Made by a program: the position numbers and the translations under genes | Shown: piece by piece, positions 5,847 to 7,241 of the stretch | How the letters are laid out: every line of letters begins with the position of its first letter | Numbering within the stretch: the first letter of the stretch is position 1 | The notes under the pieces: model-generated | The model's database searches: none | What the model was told of the DNA's origin: nothing | The model's input: only the letters and a program-made list of their open reading frames with translations | NCBI GenBank assembly: GCA_036525535.1 | Contig: DATDAH010000046.1 | Coordinates: forward strand, 1 to 7,241 | Origin: DATDAH01 sp036525535 | GTDB taxonomy: Bacteria; Actinomycetota; Acidimicrobiia; Acidimicrobiales; DATDAH01 | Direction: 5' to 3' | DNA: 7,241 nucleotides

Positions 5847-6883
5847 CCGACTTCGCCACCCTGGAGGTGAGCACCCCGTCGGACACCGAGATCGTCATGA
5901 CCCGGAGCTTCGCCGCCCCCCGTCAGGTCGTCTTCGACGCCTGGACCCGGCCCGAGCTCCTGAAGCGTTGGTACAACCCACTGCCCTGGCAGTTGGTCGA
6001 GTGCGACATCGATCTGCGGGTCGGCGGGGCTTGGCGCTTCCGATCGGAGGGTCCGGACGGGGCGTCCATGGTCCAGGGTGGGGTCTACCGGGTGCTCGAG
6101 CCGCCCGAACGCCTCGTGTCCACCGAGTGGATGAACGAGGAGCCGGAGGACGAGGCCGACTCGGTGGTGAACACCTTCGTCCTCACCGAGGACGCCGGTC
6201 GGACCACCCTCACGATCACGATGGCCTGCCCGTCCCGCGAGGTCCGGGACATGATCGCCGCCACCGGGATGGCCGAGGGGGTCGAGGGCAGCTACCAGCG
6301 CCTGGACGCGCTGGTCGACACCGCGGCGCTGGCCGACCGCTACCGCTCGGTGGCGGCTGACTTCACGGCCATCGTCGAGGACGCGCCGGCCGATGGCTGG
6401 TCGAACCCTTCACCCTGTGAGGGGTGGGCGGCCCGGGACGTCGTCCGTCACATGGTGGACATGCACAGCTTCCTGCTCGGCATGATCGGCCGCTCGCTGC
6501 CCACCGAGGCTCCCTCGGTCGACGACGATCCCGCCGCGGCGTGGGCCGTCGCCCGGGACGCGGCCCAGGTGCTGCTGGACGACCAGACCGTGGCCCTCCA
6601 GGTCCACGAGCCCCACCGACACCTCGGCGAGGGACCCTGGGCCCCGGCGTTCGACATGGTGATCACCAGCGACCTGCGGCTTCACAGCTGGGACCTGGCC
6701 CGGTCCTTCAACCAGGACTTCCGCTTCGACGCCGAGGAGCTCGCCGGCTGGGCCGAGGCTTTCGCCGAGATGCCCCCCGAGGCGATCCGCCAGCCCGAGG
6801 TCTTCGGCCCCGAGCTCACGCCACCCGAGGGGGCCGACGAGCAGACCAAGCTCCTCGCCTTCCTCGGCCGTCAGGCCTGGTAG
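5843..6883 (+). CDS. AHSA1-type SRPBCC and DinB/maleylpyruvate-isomerase-like fusion protein
   Basis: This 346-residue protein joins two domains with almost no linker. Residues 1 to about 160 form an AHSA1-type SRPBCC (START-like) hydrophobic-pocket domain: RSFAAPRQVVFDAWTRPELL (21-40), the CDIDLRVGGAWRFR block (54-67), GGVYRVLEPPERLVSTEW (79-96) and TTLTITM (121-127). Residues from about 162 to 346 resemble the TIGR03086/mycothiol-dependent maleylpyruvate isomerase N-terminal (DinB-like) group: NPSPCEGWAARDVVRHMVD (188-206) and SDLRLHSWDLAR (276-287). His203, His281 and possibly His208 are the likely metal ligands by analogy with DinB proteins. AHSA1 homologues are usually about 150 residues and TIGR03086 proteins about 190, so the length fits both complete. 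The role is unknown; ligand binding coupled to thiol-dependent chemistry is inference. The ATG has AAGGAGAGG 7-10 nt upstream and overlaps the ArsR stop. Confidence 0.88.
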   Translation: MTDFATLEVSTPSDTEIVMTRSFAAPRQVVFDAWTRPELLKRWYNPLPWQLVECDIDLRVGGAWRFRSEGPDGASMVQGGVYRVLEPPERLVSTEWMNEEPEDEADSVVNTFVLTEDAGRTTLTITMACPSREVRDMIAATGMAEGVEGSYQRLDALVDTAALADRYRSVAADFTAIVEDAPADGWSNPSPCEGWAARDVVRHMVDMHSFLLGMIGRSLPTEAPSVDDDPAAAWAVARDAAQVLLDDQTVALQVHEPHRHLGEGPWAPAFDMVITSDLRLHSWDLARSFNQDFRFDAEELAGWAEAFAEMPPEAIRQPEVFGPELTPPEGADEQTKLLAFLGRQAW

Positions 6884-6978
6884 CCGTGGACGAGCCCGAG
6901 GCCCGGTCAACGACTTCGGGTGGGCCGCCCAGGCCGTCCGACGGCCGGGCTCAGCAGGCGGTCAGGCCGTGGACGAGC
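6884..6978 (+). repeat. Pair of 12-bp direct repeats
   Basis: CCGTGGACGAGC occurs at 6884-6895 and again at 6967-6978, 83 bp apart. GTCAGGCC precedes both copies (6870-6877 and 6961-6968), directly abutting only the second. It may be a remnant of a small duplication around the end of the fusion gene; chance is possible in GC-rich DNA. Confidence 0.4.
6927..6950. terminator. GC-rich hairpin, probable bidirectional terminator
   Basis: GCCC-A-GGCCGT (6927-6937) pairs with ACGGCCGGGC (6941-6950), giving a 10-bp GC stem with one bulged A and a 3-nt loop. It lies 43 nt after the stop of the fusion gene and directly abuts the stop of the doubtful leftward ORF, a position suited to ending transcripts from both sides. 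There is no T tract, as is common for high-GC actinomycete terminators. Confidence 0.5.
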
Positions 6979-7145
6979 TCCCGCAGGATGGTGGCCTGAC
7001 CGGCGGGGCGGCCGGTCTCCGCCAGTAGCGTCACCCGCTGACCGGCCTGAGGCCGGGGCGGCTTCCGGTCGGCCATGGGCCGGATCGCAGCGATGGGGCG
7101 CGGCTTGACGGCAGCTGTGCTGGGTAGGTGCGAACCGGCGCCCAC
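6951..7145 (-). CDS. Doubtful small hypothetical ORF
   Basis: I do not recognise this ORF of 64 residues. It reads from a GTG at 7145 (GAGG 3 nt upstream) to a TGA at 6951. A shorter form from the ATG at 7076 gives 41 residues and includes most of the stretch where codons end in G or C. The C-terminal part (GQRVTLLAETGRPAGQAT, then LRELVHGL) has a plausible mix of residues; the N-terminal part is basic and proline-rich. No signal peptide, membrane helix or known motif is visible. Its stop directly abuts the hairpin at 6927-6950, which mildly supports a real leftward gene ending there. It could equally be a chance frame. Confidence 0.27.
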   Translation of the reverse strand: MGAGSHLPSTAAVKPRPIAAIRPMADRKPPRPQAGQRVTLLAETGRPAGQATILRELVHGLTAC

Positions 7146-7180
7146 GCGCCTCGGACGGCGCCAACGAGACGACGATCTTC

Positions 7181-7187
7181 GGAGAGG
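7181..7187 (+). promoter_or_regulatory. Ribosome binding site GGAGAGG of the last gene
   Basis: GGAGAGG ends 2 nt before the ATG at 7190 (GGAG itself 5 nt before it). It is the main evidence that a gene starts here. Confidence 0.55.
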
Positions 7188-7189
7188 AC

Positions 7190-7241
7190 ATGGGAACCAC
7201 CGGGAGCGACGGCACCGGCGACCTCTACATGGTGGTCGGCA
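7190..7241 (+). CDS. Start of an unidentified gene, cut by the right edge
   Basis: Only 17 codons are present: ATG followed by a Gly/Thr-rich stretch and then DLYMVVG. The Shine-Dalgarno sequence GGAGAGG is well placed, and a second in-frame ATG at 7229 is possible. The hydrophobic YMVVG could be the first beta strand of a nucleotide-binding fold, but this is too short to assign a family. Confidence 0.45.
   Translation, partial: MGTTGSDGTGDLYMVVG

Larger units (their letters stand above)
6884..7189. other. Region of about 300 bp without a confident gene
   Basis: Between the fusion gene and the partial gene at 7190 I see a strong hairpin, a 12-bp direct repeat and one doubtful small leftward ORF, each listed separately. 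The other open frames here on both strands lack family motifs and have poor composition. No tRNA or other RNA gene is recognisable. Confidence 0.6.

Noticed and set aside
6907..7215. Leftward open frame of 102 codons
   Set aside because: It overlaps other readings, is rich in Arg/Pro/Ala/Ser, has no motif, and conflicts with the well-placed ribosome binding site and ATG at 7190 on the other strand.

Overview
The window is GC-rich bacterial DNA with strong G/C preference at third codon positions, short intergenic gaps, ATGA stop/start overlaps and some weak or absent Shine-Dalgarno sequences. This suits a high-GC actinomycete, possibly a member of the Acidimicrobiia. That lineage is an inference from style; no marker gene is present.

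Region 1 (1-2570, minus strand) is an aerobic carbon monoxide dehydrogenase operon read right to left: a small unrecognised gene (2307-2570), coxM (FAD subunit), coxS (two [2Fe-2S] clusters) and coxL (molybdenum subunit, cut off by the left edge after 288 residues). Spacings are 15 nt, 1 nt and a 4-nt overlap, so translation is probably coupled. The M-S-L order and the CoxL sequence point to form I (true CO-oxidising) CODH, but the diagnostic active-site loop lies outside the window. A weak promoter candidate and a GC hairpin lie just upstream (2649-2688).

Region 2 (2737-4514, minus strand) holds a seven-helix Bax-inhibitor-1/YccA-like membrane protein and, upstream of it, an aldo/keto reductase. 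The 81-bp gap 4515-4595 separates the reductase from the divergent rightward genes and carries a short palindrome.

Region 3 (4596-6883, plus strand) holds an alpha/beta hydrolase, then an ArsR-family repressor overlapping by ATGA with a fusion protein (AHSA1-type SRPBCC domain plus a DinB/mycothiol-dependent maleylpyruvate isomerase-like domain). A near-consensus promoter starts on the hydrolase stop codon. A 15-bp inverted repeat is centred on the ArsR start codon, which implies autoregulation of a nearly leaderless arsR-fusion transcript. This compact module is the most unusual part of the window.

Region 4 (6884-7241) has no confident complete gene. It holds a strong GC hairpin, a 12-bp direct repeat, a doubtful small leftward ORF, and the first 17 codons of a rightward gene behind a good ribosome binding site.

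No tRNA, rRNA, CRISPR array or insertion sequence was seen.
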